The notes: generated from the sequence alone by a model not told the origin. A stretch of 64,000 bases of DNA from Musa acuminata AAA Group (GCF_036884655.1 NC_088348.1:24891501-24955500); one strand, 5' to 3'. Counted from the stretch's first letter, positions 42,909 to 54,526 are shown. Program-made: numbers and translations.

Positions 42909-45334
42909 ATGACAATAACAAAGATTGTTGTCGAGAAATTCGATAGAAATATCAACTTCGGCTTGTGGCAACTCAAGATGGAGGTCATTCTGATTTAAGA
43001 CGGAGTTGATTTGGTACTACAGGGAGCCGAGAGCATTCCAAATGATATGTCAAAAGAAGAGCTTGCGGGTATGGATAAGAAGGCCCAATCAAGCATCATT
43101 CTAAATCTCTCTGACGAGGTTTTACGGGAGGTAGCTACGGAGACTACGACTAAGAGCATGTGGGACAAGCTTAAAGCCTTGTACATGAAGAGGACAGTGG
43201 AGAATCGTCTCTATTTGAAGCAGAGTCTATATATGCTTCGGATGACTGAAGGTACATCTATATTCTCACATCTTGATTTGGAGAATATAGATGCAAAAAT
43301 TGATGATGAGGATAAGGCTTTGTTACTCTTGTGTTCTCTTCCTTAATCTTTTAAGCATTTCCGTGATACTTTAATTTATGGAAAAGAAACAGTTTCGTAT
43401 TAAGAAATTAAATCTGTACTGAAATCTAAGGAGCAGATAGACAGGAATATCACTGGGGAAAGTAGAGAGAATCAGGCTGAGGGACTGGTTGTTAGGGGGA
43501 GAATGGATAAAAGTGAATTTGACAATTGTAGATCTAAATCTAGATCTAAATCCAGACATAGAAATTTGGAATGCAGATATTGTCATAAAATGAGGCACAT
43601 TAAATCTAATTACTTTAAATTAAAAAATAAATTAAAGCAAAAGGAAAAATTTGTTGAGAAAACTATTGAATCCGCTGAAGTTAGTGTAGCAACTGATGAG
43701 AATGTTGGAAATATTTTCTCTGCTATTGATGACAGGACGAGGTCTAAAAATGAATGGATTTTAGATTCGGGTTGTTCTTATCACATATATCCCAATAGGG
43801 ATTTGTTTTCCACATATGAATCTTGTAATGGTAGAATTGTTTTGATGGGCAATAATGCCGCATGTGATGTTTTTGGTAGAGACACAATCCGAATTAAAAT
43901 GCATGATGGTATTGTGAGGACGCTCACTAATGTTAGACATGTTCCTGATTTAAAAAAGAATCTCATCTCTTTAGGCACCTTAGAGGCCCTTGGGTGTAAA
44001 TACACAGCTGAATGTGGAGTTATGAAAGTTTCTAGAAGTGCTCTTGTTGTTATGAAAGCTTGTAGGTCTGGTAGCTTGTATATTCTGTAGGGAACTACTG
44101 TCATAGGTTCGGTTGCAGTTTCGTCATCATCATTGTCTGATTTTGACATCACCAAATTATGGCATATGTGTTTGGGTCATATGAGCGAAAAAGGTTTGAG
44201 CATATTGAGCAAAAGAGGTCTACTTTGCGGACAGAGTACTGGGCCACTGGATTTTTATGAACACTGCATTTTTGGAAAGCAGAAAAGAGTCAGCTTCAAT
44301 TCTCCGGTAGTTCACAAAACGAAAGGTACTCTTGACTATATTCATTCAGACCTTTGAGGTTCAGCTCATGTTCAATCTAAGGGTGGTGCCAGGTATATGT
44401 TGACTTTCATTGATGATTATTCCAAGAAAGTTTGAGTTTATTTTCTGAAGCATAAAAATGATGTTTTTCTAACCTTTAAACAATGGAAGGCTTTGATTGA
44501 GAAGCAAACAGGTAAACAGATTAAGTGGCTTCGAACAGATAATGGCATAAAATTTTGTGAATGTGACTTTGAAGAATTTTGTAAAAATGAAGGAATCGTT
44601 CGGCATTGCACTGTTAGGATGACGCCTCAGCAAAATGGTGTGGCCGAACGTATAAACAGAACACTCTTAGAGAGAGCGAGGTGTATGATCTCAAATGCAG
44701 GGTTGACAAAGGACTTTTGGGCAGAGGCGATTAATATGGCTTGTTACGTTGTCAACCGTGCTCCTTCTGCAGCACTTAACTTTAAAACTCCGGAGGAAGT
44801 TTGGTCAGGTACTCCTGCTGATTACTCTGATTTTAAAATTTTTGGGTGTCCAACATACATGCATGTAAATGAAGGAAAATTAGAGCCTCGGGCTAAAAAG
44901 TGCATTTTCCTTGGGTATGCTTCTGGGGTGAAAGGATACAGATTATGGTGTTCTGATCCCAAATCCCTAAAATTTGTAATCATGTTATCTTCTAAAGAGG
45001 ATTCTACTAGTTGTACAAATGATAGTGCGCAAAAGCAAGTGGAGCTTGAGATTGGTAGTTCAGATTCTTTTAAGTCGAACTCTTCTACTCAAAGAATGCC
45101 AGTAGGGGGTCCCGAGTCTACTGACGCAGATGATCCAGAGAAAGAGCAATATTCCATAGCCAAGGATATACCACGGAGAGATATTCGACCACCACAAAAA
45201 TACGTAAATTTGGTTGCATATGCTTTGTCTGTTGCAGAAGAGACAAGTGAAGTTGGTGAGCCTACTTCCTACTCAGATGTAGTTTCTTGTGATAATTCCG
45301 CTAAGTGGTTGATTGCAATGAATGAAGAAATTGA
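42909..45334 (+). pseudogene. Gag, protease and integrase of the old plus-strand Copia
   Basis: Gag starts MTITKIVVEKFDRN with FGLWQLKMEV; a zinc knuckle [15 protein letters not shown] at about 43575 has lost its last Cys. Protease has [11 protein letters not shown] (43754 on). Integrase has a GAG-pre-integrase part ([14 protein letters not shown], 44158), [26 protein letters not shown] and TPQQNGVAERINR with D, D and E preserved. Stops include TAA at about 42996 and 43344, TAG at about 44088, and TGA at about 44356 and 44434; the last two replace conserved Trp. It ends inside the linker before reverse transcriptase (MNEEI), exactly at the inner element's target site. Confidence 0.9.
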
Positions 45335-46828
45335 TGCTAGTCATAGGTGCCCAGCAAGCCAAACATGTGAGTGATGGCACGTGTGACTTGATACCGAATC
45401 TTTTTGCTTATTATATTTTGGCGTATATCACTTTATAACTATTGCATAAATGCATACATATATTGTGATGTCCTTGGATTTGTGCAATGGGAATCGAATC
45501 GTGATAAGATCACGATAATGAGATCGATTCACCTTTAAACACATATCCTAAATAATCCCGGTCATAGGTTACTCGAGAGGGACATCGTGATAACCGGATA
45601 GACTAGTGTGCTGTATACCCGTCCATATGATGGATGCAGCTGGTCTCATAGCTGCTCGTGTAGGGACACTAGGGATACAATACAGGTGCTCATTAGAGAA
45701 TGAGTTCACTGATTGATCCGCTTACGGAATGCTGGATGGTTGATGATGCCTTATTGTCAGACAACGATTCCGTGCTCCTAGTGGTGTATCTGGTCCTTAG
45801 ACTTAAGACACCAAGGGTGTCCTGTATGAGTGCTCCACTCTTTGATACCAGACTTATAGGTTTGGTTGTCCCAGATCTAGTACAGTTGGTCATTGGGAGT
45901 GGTAGTCGACCTTACGAGGGCTATTGAGTGTCGATAGAGGATCATCCACTCTCAGCATCATGAGAGGAATATCCCATGTGTTCTTGCTCAGACAAATCCC
46001 TAGCCTAGGTCATTCGGGTTGAGAGAGAAAGAGTTCTCCGGGAGAATCCGATTAGAGCGAGACTTGAGTAGAAACCGTATGGGTCTGATAACACCATGCT
46101 CGATATACGGTCTCTGGGATATTAGATGGATGAGGGATTATAGGTACACGGTAACTGAGGACAGACAGGTCCAATGGATTGGATTCCCCTGTATCGTCTG
46201 GGGACTACGGCGTAGTGGCCTAGTACTTCCGTAGTCAATGAGTCAAGTGAATTATTACAGAGATAATAATTCACTGAGTTAGAAGGAGTTCTAACAGGTA
46301 TGACTCACGACCAGCTCGATATTGGGCCTAGAGGGTCACACACATATGGTAGGCATTGCGATGAGTAGAGGTTCGGATATGAGATATCCGACGGAGCCCT
46401 TATCTTATTGGATGCAAATCCAATACCCACTAGGGGAGGACCCATTAGGGTTTGACAGGGGACCTCTATAAATAGGAGGGATTCAGAGCCTCATAGGCTA
46501 GAGCCTTTGCTTGCCTTTCCTATTCTCCTCTTCCTCTCCACCTTAGAGCAGGCCTCGAGTCTTGAGGAGCTTCATCGCAACCCTGTTGTGTGGATCACCG
46601 CTAGAAAGGAGGACGCTTGACCTCCTTCACCCTCTCCTAAGGATCTACAAGGAAACAGGGATATACGATCTCCCTAGGTAACACAACCTACTCTATACGC
46701 AGTTTTAAGTTTCGTGGATTTTGTGCACCAATCTTCGTACGACGACGAACATCTCTTTGGGAATCGGGGATTTTGTTTTTCTTGTTCTTCCGCTGCGCAT
46801 GTGATGTCGCCCCCAAGATTTCCCAACA
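45335..46828 (+). repeat. 5' LTR of the nested Copia
   Basis: 1494 bp, TGCTAGTCATAGGTGCC to GATTTCCCAACA; TATA box TATAAATA at 46467-46474. About 2-3 percent different from the 3' copy by eye. Confidence 0.95.
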
Positions 46829-46963
46829 ATTGAGTCTCTCCATCGGAATAGAACTTGAGATCTTGTGAAGCCGCCTTCTGGTAAGAAAATTGTTGGATGC
46901 AAATGGGTGTTCAAAAGGAAGGAAGGTATTCCAGGGGTTGAAGATGCAAGGTATAAAGCACGA
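46829..46963 (+). repeat. 135-bp copy of the 3' flank (52976-53110) inserted behind the 5' LTR
   Basis: From ATTGAGTCTCTC to ATAAAGCACGA this matches 52976-53110 with four substitutions. It is reverse-transcriptase linker sequence of the outer, older Copia, including its TGA lesion (AAAACTTGAGATC type). It stands where the primer site and first part of the leader should be. Confidence 0.95.
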
Positions 46964-47880
46964 GGAGGCGCAGCGGGAGCGTGGATGCGATAGCGGGACC
47001 CACGAGACGGACGATCACGATGCATGAAGATGCATCAAGATGTCGACGGAACCGACGAGGACGAGATAGACGATCACAGGGCATGGAGATGCACCGTTGC
47101 ATATATAGATCTTGATGTGAGTGATTAGGCCTACTGGCTCGGGCCTAATCACATTAGGTTGTGGTCCATGATCATCTGGTGTGATTGCTTATACACATAC
47201 TAGATATGTATATATATTTGCATGCGATGTAGATATATATTAAATATGTATATGTGTGACATGTCATATTAGGAGATCAAATCATAGAAACATCTCTCGA
47301 TAATATTAAGTCGGTAAACGTAAGGCAGTTAGATTGACCCACGTGGCCTTCCATCGTTATAAGTAGGAACCGATTCCCGGTGTAGGTTGAGTTGGTCGAG
47401 TCCCTCGAGACTCACTTATATCGCGATTCGTTATCTTGCTTACGACATAGAGATGTCACCGGTGACCTGAGGGCATGGTATACTTGGTCGAGTCCCTCGA
47501 GGGTATATCATCAAATCAGACTCATCTTGTAACGAAGGTGTTGACTTAACCGAGCATCATGGTTGGTCGAGTCCCTCGAGGCCATGGTGATTCGGAGGCC
47601 GAACAGGACGGGAATCACAAGGAGTTGTGATCGGCAAGAGTTGCATACCTTTTAGGCTTAGTGTGATTGGTCGAGTCCCTCGAGGTTACACTAAGACGCT
47701 GATTGGATCCTGATCCCCACTAGAAGTCTGCCGGAGACTTCCGTTTCACGTGCTGAGGGTATCGCGTGACTCGTTAGTAAAATAGTAGGAGCATATTAAG
47801 ATAGAAGTCCATATCTTGATAGTTTATTTCTTGTAAAATCTGCATGTTATTCATTTCTACTGCATCTTTATTTTCAGAAA
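46964..47880 (+). other. Untranslated leader of the nested Copia, hairpin-rich
   Basis: Region between the copied flank and gag. It carries GATGCAT/GAAG/ATGCATC (47019-47036), the palindrome GTCACC/GGTGAC (47455-47466), four copies of TTGGTCGAGTCCCTCGAG (listed separately) and further hairpins: TTCGG/AGG/CCGAA (47591-47603), ATCACAA/GGAG/TTGTGAT (47614-47631), GAAGTCT/GCCGG/AGACTTC (47723-47741) and TCACGTG..CGCGTGA (47746-47769). A leader of this kind may hold packaging or dimerisation signals; that role is inference. Confidence 0.7.
47384..47695 (+). other. Four hairpins with constant apex and different, still pairing lower stems
   Basis: The 18-mer TTGGTCGAGTCCCTCGAG occurs at 47392-47409, 47484-47501, 47563-47580 and 47667-47684. 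Its inner stem is TCGAG/CTCGA with loop TCC. Outside, each copy has its own complementary arms: GAGT/ACTC, ATGGTATACT/GGTATATCAT, CATCATGGT/GCCATGGTG and CTTAGTGTGAT/GTTACACTAAG (counting G-T pairs). Sequence identity is confined to the apex while pairing extends beyond it. That points to a selected RNA structure or to separate hairpin-generating events. Confidence 0.8.
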
Positions 47881-48680
47881 ATGTCGCTTTCAAATCCCTT
47901 ACGTGACATACTTGATGTCAACCGCCTTACTGGTCCAAATTATACGGATTGGCTCCGTAACTTGAGAATTGTTCTCACAACGGAGAAAATCATGTACGTC
48001 CTTGATACAGTGATGCCTACGCCCGAAGAAGAGGCAAGCGAGGATGAGATCGCTCGCTACGTGAAGTACATTGATGACTCCACTCTTGCTCAGTGCTATA
48101 TGTTGGGCTCTATGACTCCTGAGTTACAGAAACAACATGAAAAGATGGATGCCAGATCTATTCTCCTACTTGTCCGCAAATTGTTTGAGGAACAGGGAAG
48201 GACTCAGCGATATGAGATATCTAAGAGCCTCTTCCGTGTTAGGATGACTGAGGGGACACCGGTTCAGAACCATGTCCTAAAGATGATTGAGTGGATAGAG
48301 AAACTCACAGGTCTAGGAATGGTCCTAGAGGATAACTTGTGTGTGGACATTGTGCTTCAGTCCCTACCAGATTCTTTTCACAGTTCATAATGAATTTTAA
48401 TATGAACAAGCTTGAGGTGACTCTCCCAGAGCTCCTCAATATGTTGAGGGAGGCAGATAGTACTATTAAGAATGAGAAGCCAGTTCTCTACACTGGTGAG
48501 ACCAAAAAGAAAAGGAAAGCAGAAAGGTCCCTTAAGAAGGGAAAGGGCAAGGGCAAACTAGGTAAAGCAAAGGTTGCTAAGAAAGACCCAGTAAAGGACA
48601 AAGGCCAATGCTTCCACTATGGTAAAGATGGGCACTGGAAGAGGAACTGCAAAGAGTACCTTGCAGAAAGGGCGAAATAG
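47881..48680 (+). pseudogene. Gag of the nested Copia (frameshifted)
   Basis: ATG at 47881 (MSLSNPLRDILDVNRLTG), then LTGPNYTDWLRNLRIVL and a UBN2-type gag domain to about 48360. A frameshift near 48370 (LQSLPDSF..) moves the rest to another frame through [19 protein letters not shown] and a lysine-rich stretch. The zinc knuckle [14 protein letters not shown] (about 48609) has Tyr in place of its second Cys. Ends TAG at 48680. Confidence 0.9.
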
Positions 48681-51373
48681 AAGCTTGGAGAAGCTTCAGG
48701 TACATTCATGATCAATCTCCAATTGACAGATTTTTGTGATAGTGCATTGGTATTGGATACTAGTATTACTTATTACATCTACAATTTATTGTAAATTCTA
48801 GCAAAGCCGAGGGGAGATTGACGAGAGGAATATTGCATAAAGGTTTGTTTATGCAAGACACCACTCCACATATCATGAATGTAAGTGTCTAAGAGGAAAC
48901 GAGATGAGGTGAACAGTGCATCCCTATGGCATTGTAGGCTAGGTCATACCCATGAGGGAATGATTCAAAAGTTGTTAAATGATGGATATCTAGATCCATT
49001 CGACTATGTGTCATATGCAACTTGCGAGTCTTGCCTTCGTGGAAAACTGACCAACTCTCCATTTAGTGGAACTGGAGAGAGAGCCATTGAGTTGTTGGAA
49101 CTCATACATAGTGATGTATGTGGACCCATGTCAACTCATGCCATTGGAGGTTACTCCTACTTCATTACATTTACTAATGATTTCTCAAGGTATGGATATG
49201 TGTACTTAATGAAGTACAAGTCCGAGGCCTTTGAGAAATTCAGAGAGTATAAGAATGAGGTGGAGAACCAGACTGGAAAGAGTATCAAAACTCTTCGATC
49301 AGATCGAGGAGATGAGTACTTAAGTACAGAGTTTACTCAGTTCCTCAAGGACCATGGGATATTATCCAAATGGACACCTCCTTATACACCTCAGCTCAAT
49401 GGTGTCTCTGAAAGGAGAAATCGTACATTATTAGATATGGTACGGCCCATGATGAGTTTCGCTGACCTACCCATCTCATTTTGGGGATATGCCCTAGAAA
49501 CCGCAGCTTACCTTTTGAACAGAGTTCCAACTAAGTCGGTAGTGTCTACACCATATGAGATATGGAAAGGGAAGAAGCCTGATCTTAAGGTTGTTAAGAT
49601 TTGGGGCTACCCTGCCCACGTTAAAAGACACAACCTCGATAAGTTAGAATCAAGGACAGAGCGATGCAAATTTGTGGGATACCCCAAGGAAACTTATGGG
49701 TATTATTTCTATTATCTCGAGGACCAAAAGGTCTTTGTAGCTAAGAGGGCAGTGTTCCTTGAGAAGGAACACATTCTTGGCGGAGACAGTGGGAGAATGA
49801 TAGAATTGAGCGAGGTTGGAGAACCAAGCTCAAGCACCACTCTACAGCCCGAGTCTGTTCAGGTACCTAATACACAAGTTTCAACTTTACGCAGGTCTGA
49901 TAGAGTATCCCATCCTCCTGAGAGATATGTGGGACATATTAGAGGAGAGGATGTAGAGGATATTGATCCTCAGACCTACGAGGAGGCTATTATGAGTATA
50001 GACTCTGGGAAGTGGCAAGAAGCCATGAATTCTGAGATGGATTCTATGTACTCCAATAAGGTTTGGAACCTAGTTGATGCGCCCGAAGGTATTGTACCCA
50101 TTGGTTGCAAGTGGATCTTTAAGAAAAAGATCGGAGTAGATGGAAAGGTAGAGACCTATAAAGCAAGGCTAGTGGCTAAGGGGTATCGTCAAAGGCAAGG
50201 TGTTGACTACGACGAAACCTTCTCACCCGTAGCAATGCTAAAATCCATCAGAATTCTATTGGCTATTGCAGCACACTATGATTATGAGATCTGGCAGATG
50301 GATGTGAAAACCACATTCCTCAACGGGAACCTCGAGGAGGAGGTGTATATGATGCAACCTGAGGGATTCGTGTGCAAGAACTGCCCAGATAAGGTGTGTA
50401 GGTTACTTAGATCCATTTATGGACTAAAGCAAGCTTCCCGAAGTTGGACCATAAGATTTGATGAGGCAATCAGATCTTATGACTTCGTTAAGAACGAAGA
50501 TGAGCCTTGTGTGTACAGGAAGGTAAGTGGGAGCGCTATCACCTTTTTTGGTGTTATATGTGGATGGCATCCTGATCATTGGGAATGACGTAGGAATGCT
50601 ATCCACGGTAAAGGCTTGGTTATCTAGACACTTCTCCATGAAGGACTTAGTGGAAGCATCTTATATCTTGGGGATTAGAATCTATAGAGATAGATCTAAG
50701 AGGATGCTTGGCTTGTCCCAGTCCAGGTACATAGAAACCATTGTCAAAATGTTTGGCATTGAAAATTTGAAGAAAGGGCGAACATGGATATGATACCTTA
50801 TGCCTCAGCAATAGGGTCTATCATGTATGCCATGCTATGTACTTGGCCTGATATAGCGCATGCTCTGAGTGTCACGAGCAGGTATCAGGCGGATCTAGGC
50901 TTGGAGCACTGGAAAGCAGTAAAGTGTATCCTTATGTACTTCAAAAGGACTAAGAATCTTTTACTAGTATATGGAGGTAATAGCCTTAAGGTTGAAGGCT
51001 ACACTGACTCAAGTTTTCAGTCTGATGTCAATGATAGCAAGTCGAATTCAGGGTATGTGTACACCTTGAATGGAGAAGCAGTATGCTGGAAGAGTTCCAA
51101 GCAAGATACTCTACTGACTCGACCACAGAGGCGGAGTATATTGTTGCATCAGATGCAGCAAAGGAGGGAGTCTGGATGAAGAAGTTCAACACAGATTTGG
51201 GAGTCGTGCCGGGTAGCGAGGAGCCGATCTCCTTATATTGCGACAACAACGGGGCGATTACTCAAATAAGGGAACCCGGGTCTCATCAGAAGTGTTCTGA
51301 GGAGGTTCCAACTTATCAGAGAGATCGTAACCCGAGGAGATGTAGCAGTGGAAAGAGTTCCATCCGAAGATAA
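48681..51373 (+). pseudogene. Pol of the nested Copia (protease, integrase, RT, RNase H; broken)
   Basis: The protease region (48690-48880) is badly decayed. From 48885 a long frame of 567 codons runs through the pre-integrase zinc region (LWHCRLGHTHEGM), integrase with D, D and E (IHSDVCGP, LRSDRGDEY, PQLNGVSERRNR), and reverse transcriptase ([41 protein letters not shown]). A frameshift near 50550 precedes the catalytic motif, which reads YVDG instead of YVDD. Then SYILGIRIYRDRS, a further shift near 50790, the RNase H part (YTDSSFQSDVNDSKSNSGYV, TEAEYIVASDAAKEGVWM) and another shift near 51100. Confidence 0.9.
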
Positions 51374-51481
51374 CATTGCAGATCCACTGATAAAGCCGTT
51401 GTCTCATTTTGTCTTTGAGCGTCACAGGGGTCTGATGGGGATCAGACACATAGGTGATTGGCTTTAGGTCAAGTGGGAGAT

Positions 51482-52975
51482 TGCTAGTCATAGGTGCCCA
51501 GCAAGCCAATCACGTGAGTGATGGCACGTGTGACTTGATACAGAATCTTTTTGCTTATTATATTTTGGCGTATATCACTTTATAACTATTGCATAAATGA
51601 ATACATATATTGTGATGTCCTTGGATTTGTGCAATGGGAATCGGATCGTGATGAGATCACGATAATGAGATCGATTCACCTTTAAACACATATCCTAAAT
51701 AATCCCGGTCATAGGTTACTCAAGAGGGACATCGTGATAACCGAATAGACTGGTGTGCTGTATACCCGTCCATATGATGGATGCAGCTGGTCTCATAGCT
51801 GCTCGTGTAGGGACATTAGGGATACAGTACAGGTGCTCATTAGAGAATGAGTTCACTGATTGATCCGCTTACGGAATGTTGGATGGTTGATGATGCCTTA
51901 TTGTCAGACAACGATTCCGTGGTCCTAGTGGTGTATCTGGTCCTTAGACTTGAGACACCAAGGATGTCCTGTATGAGTGCTCCACTCTTTGATACCAGAC
52001 TTATAGGTTTGGCTGTCCCAGATCTAGTACAGCTGGTCATTGAGAGTGGTAGTCGACCTTACGAGGGCTATTGAGTGTCGATAGAGGATCATCCACTCTC
52101 GGCATCATGAGAGGAATATCCCATGTGTTCTTGCTCAGACAAATCCCTGGCCTGGGTCATTCGGGTTGAGAGAGAAAGAGTTCTCCGGGAGAATCCGATT
52201 AGAGCGAGACTCGAGTAGAAACCGTATGGGTCTGACAACACCATGCTCGATATACGGTCTTTGGGATATTAGATGGATGAGGAATTATAGGTACACGGTA
52301 ACTGAGGACAGACAGGTCCAATGGATTGGATTCCCCTGTATCGTCTAGGGACTACGGCGTAGTGGCCTAGTACTTCCGTAGTCAATGAGTCAAGTGAATT
52401 ATTACAGAGATAATAATTCACTGAGTTAGAAGGAGTTCTGACAGGTATGACTCACGGCTAGCTCGATATTGGGCCTAGAGGGTCACACACATATGGTAGG
52501 CATTGCGATGAGTAGAGGTTCGGATATGAGATATCCGACGGAGCCCTTATCTTATTGGATGCAGATCCAATACCCACTAGGGGAGGACCCATTAGGGTTT
52601 GACATGGGACCTCTATAAATAGGAGGGATTCAGAGCCTCATATGCTAGAGCCTTTGCTTGCCTTTCCTATTCTCCTCTTCCTCTCCACCTCAGAGCAGGC
52701 CTGGAGTCTTGAGGAGCGTCGTCGCAACCCTGCTGTGTGGATCACCGCTAGAGAGGAGGACGCTTGACCTCCTTCACCCTCTCTTAAGGATATGCAAGGA
52801 AACAGGGATATACGATCTCCCTAGGTAACACAACCTACTCTATACGCAGTTTTAAGTTTCGTGGATTTTGTGCACCAATCTTCGTACGACGACGAACATC
52901 TCTTTGGGAATCGGGGATTTTGTTTTTCTTGTTCTTCCGCTGTGCATGTGATGTCGCCCCCAAGATTTCTCAACA
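51482..52975 (+). repeat. 3' LTR of the nested Copia
   Basis: 1494 bp, TGCTAGTCATAGGTGCC to GATTTCTCAACA; TATA box at about 52614. Followed by the ATTGA target duplicate. Confidence 0.95.
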
Positions 52976-54460
52976 ATTGAGTCTCTCTATCGGAATAAAA
53001 CTTGAGATCTTGTGAAGCCGCCTTCTGGTAAGAAAATTGTTGGGTGCAAATGGGTTTTCAAAAGGAAGGAAGGTATTCCAGGGGTTGAAGATGCAAGGTA
53101 TAAAGCACGATTGGTTACAAAGGGCTATAGTCAGGTACATGGTGTTGATTTTAATGACGTATTCTCACCTGTTGTTAAACATAGCTCTATTCGTGTTTTG
53201 CTTGCTTTAGTTGCCATATATGATTTGGAATTGGAGCAACTTGATGTCAAGACAGCTTTCTTACATGGTGAACTTGAAGAACAAATTTATATGGAGCAAC
53301 TTCATGGATTTGAAATTGATGGTAAGGAAGACTATGTTTGCTTGTTAAAGAAATCCTTGTATGGATTGAAGCAGTCTCCAAGACAGTGGTATAAGAGGTT
53401 TGATTCTTTTATGTTGGGTCATGGTTACACGACGAGCATGTATGATAGTTGTGTTTACTTCCGGAAGTTAACTGATGGCTCTTTTGTGTATTTGTTGCTT
53501 TATGTTAATGACATGCTTAATGCAGCTAAGAATTTGTCAGAAATTCACACTTTGAAAATACAACTGAGTAGTGAATTTGAAATGAAAGATTTCGGAGCAG
53601 TTAAGAAAATTCTTGGCATGGAGATTAAAAAAGATCGAGGAGTTGGAAAATTATTTCAGACTCAGAAAAATTACCTCAGGAAAGTCTTGGAAAGGTTTGG
53701 CATGAAAAATGCTAAGCCAGTTAGTACTCCTCTTGTTAGCCATTTTCGGCTATCTGCTGCCTAGTCACCACAGTGAGTTAAAGAGGAAGAATATATGGTG
53801 AAAGTTCCATATTCTAGTGCCATCGGCAATATTATGTATGCAATGGTTTGTACTCGTCCAAATATTTCACAAGCAGTCAGTGTGGTTAGTAGATATATGT
53901 CTCGCCTAGGTAAAACATATTGGCAGGCTGTGAAGTGGATTCTCAGATACTTGCAAGGGACTTCAGATGCTTATTTAGAATTTGAGAAAAATCGTGACAC
54001 TTTGGTTGGTTACGTCGACTCTGATTATGTTGTGGATCTTGATAAACGAAGATCTTTGACAGGCTATGTATTTTGCGTTGGCGGTTGTGCAGTTAGTTGG
54101 AAAGCTTCCTTACAACCTGTCGTGGCTTTATCTACTACAGAGGCAGAATATATGGCAGTGACAGAAGCGATCAAAGAAGTTTTATGGTTAAGAGGTTTGT
54201 TCAGCGAATTATGTCTATACCAAGGTGTTACTACAATTTACTGTGATAGTCAAAGTGCTATTCATTTGACTAAAGACCAGATGTATCATGAGAGGACGAA
54301 ACACATTGATGTGAAGTTTCATTTTATTCGGGATATAGAGGGAAAAGTCCTTGTTCAGAAAATTCATACAAAGGACAATCCAGTTGATATGTTTACGAAG
54401 CCTCTTCCGGTTTACAAGTTCAAGCAGTGCTTGGACTTAATTAGTGTTCATTGTTGGTGA
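52976..54460 (+). pseudogene. Reverse transcriptase and RNase H of the old plus-strand Copia
   Basis: Continues the host frame: a TGA in place of the linker Trp, then GKKIVGCKWVFKRKEG, KARLVTKGYSQ, QLDVKTAFLHGELEEQIYM, YGLKQSPRQWYKRFD and a catalytic motif YVND instead of YVDD (about 53500). TAG and TGA codons at about 53762-53777 break the frame before [18 protein letters not shown]. RNase H has [31 protein letters not shown] and [11 protein letters not shown], ending TGA at 54460. Joined conceptually with 42909-45334 it is one gag-pol. Confidence 0.92.
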
Positions 54461-54526
54461 TTGCTTGTTTGGGCTGTTATGAAGAAAGTGGAGCAAGTTT
54501 TGTTGGGACATGCCAAGGTGGAGATT

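Larger units (their letters stand above)
45335..52975 (+). mobile_element. Second Ty1/Copia element nested in the first
   Basis: LTRs of exactly 1494 bp each (45335-46828 and 51482-52975), perfect target duplication ATTGA (45330-45334 and 52976-52980), polypurine tract AAGTGGGAGA at about 51471-51480. Gag 47881-48680, pol 48885-51373 with frameshifts. Unusually, the 5' LTR is not followed by a primer site: 135 bp of the host element's sequence stand there instead. Its LTR family also occurs at 13695-15316 and 27827-28506. Confidence 0.95.

Noticed and set aside
47384..47695. Regularly repeated 18-mers as a CRISPR-like array
   Set aside because: Plant nuclear retrotransposon leader; only four repeats, uneven spacing, and the flanks of each repeat pair with each other, which CRISPR spacers do not.
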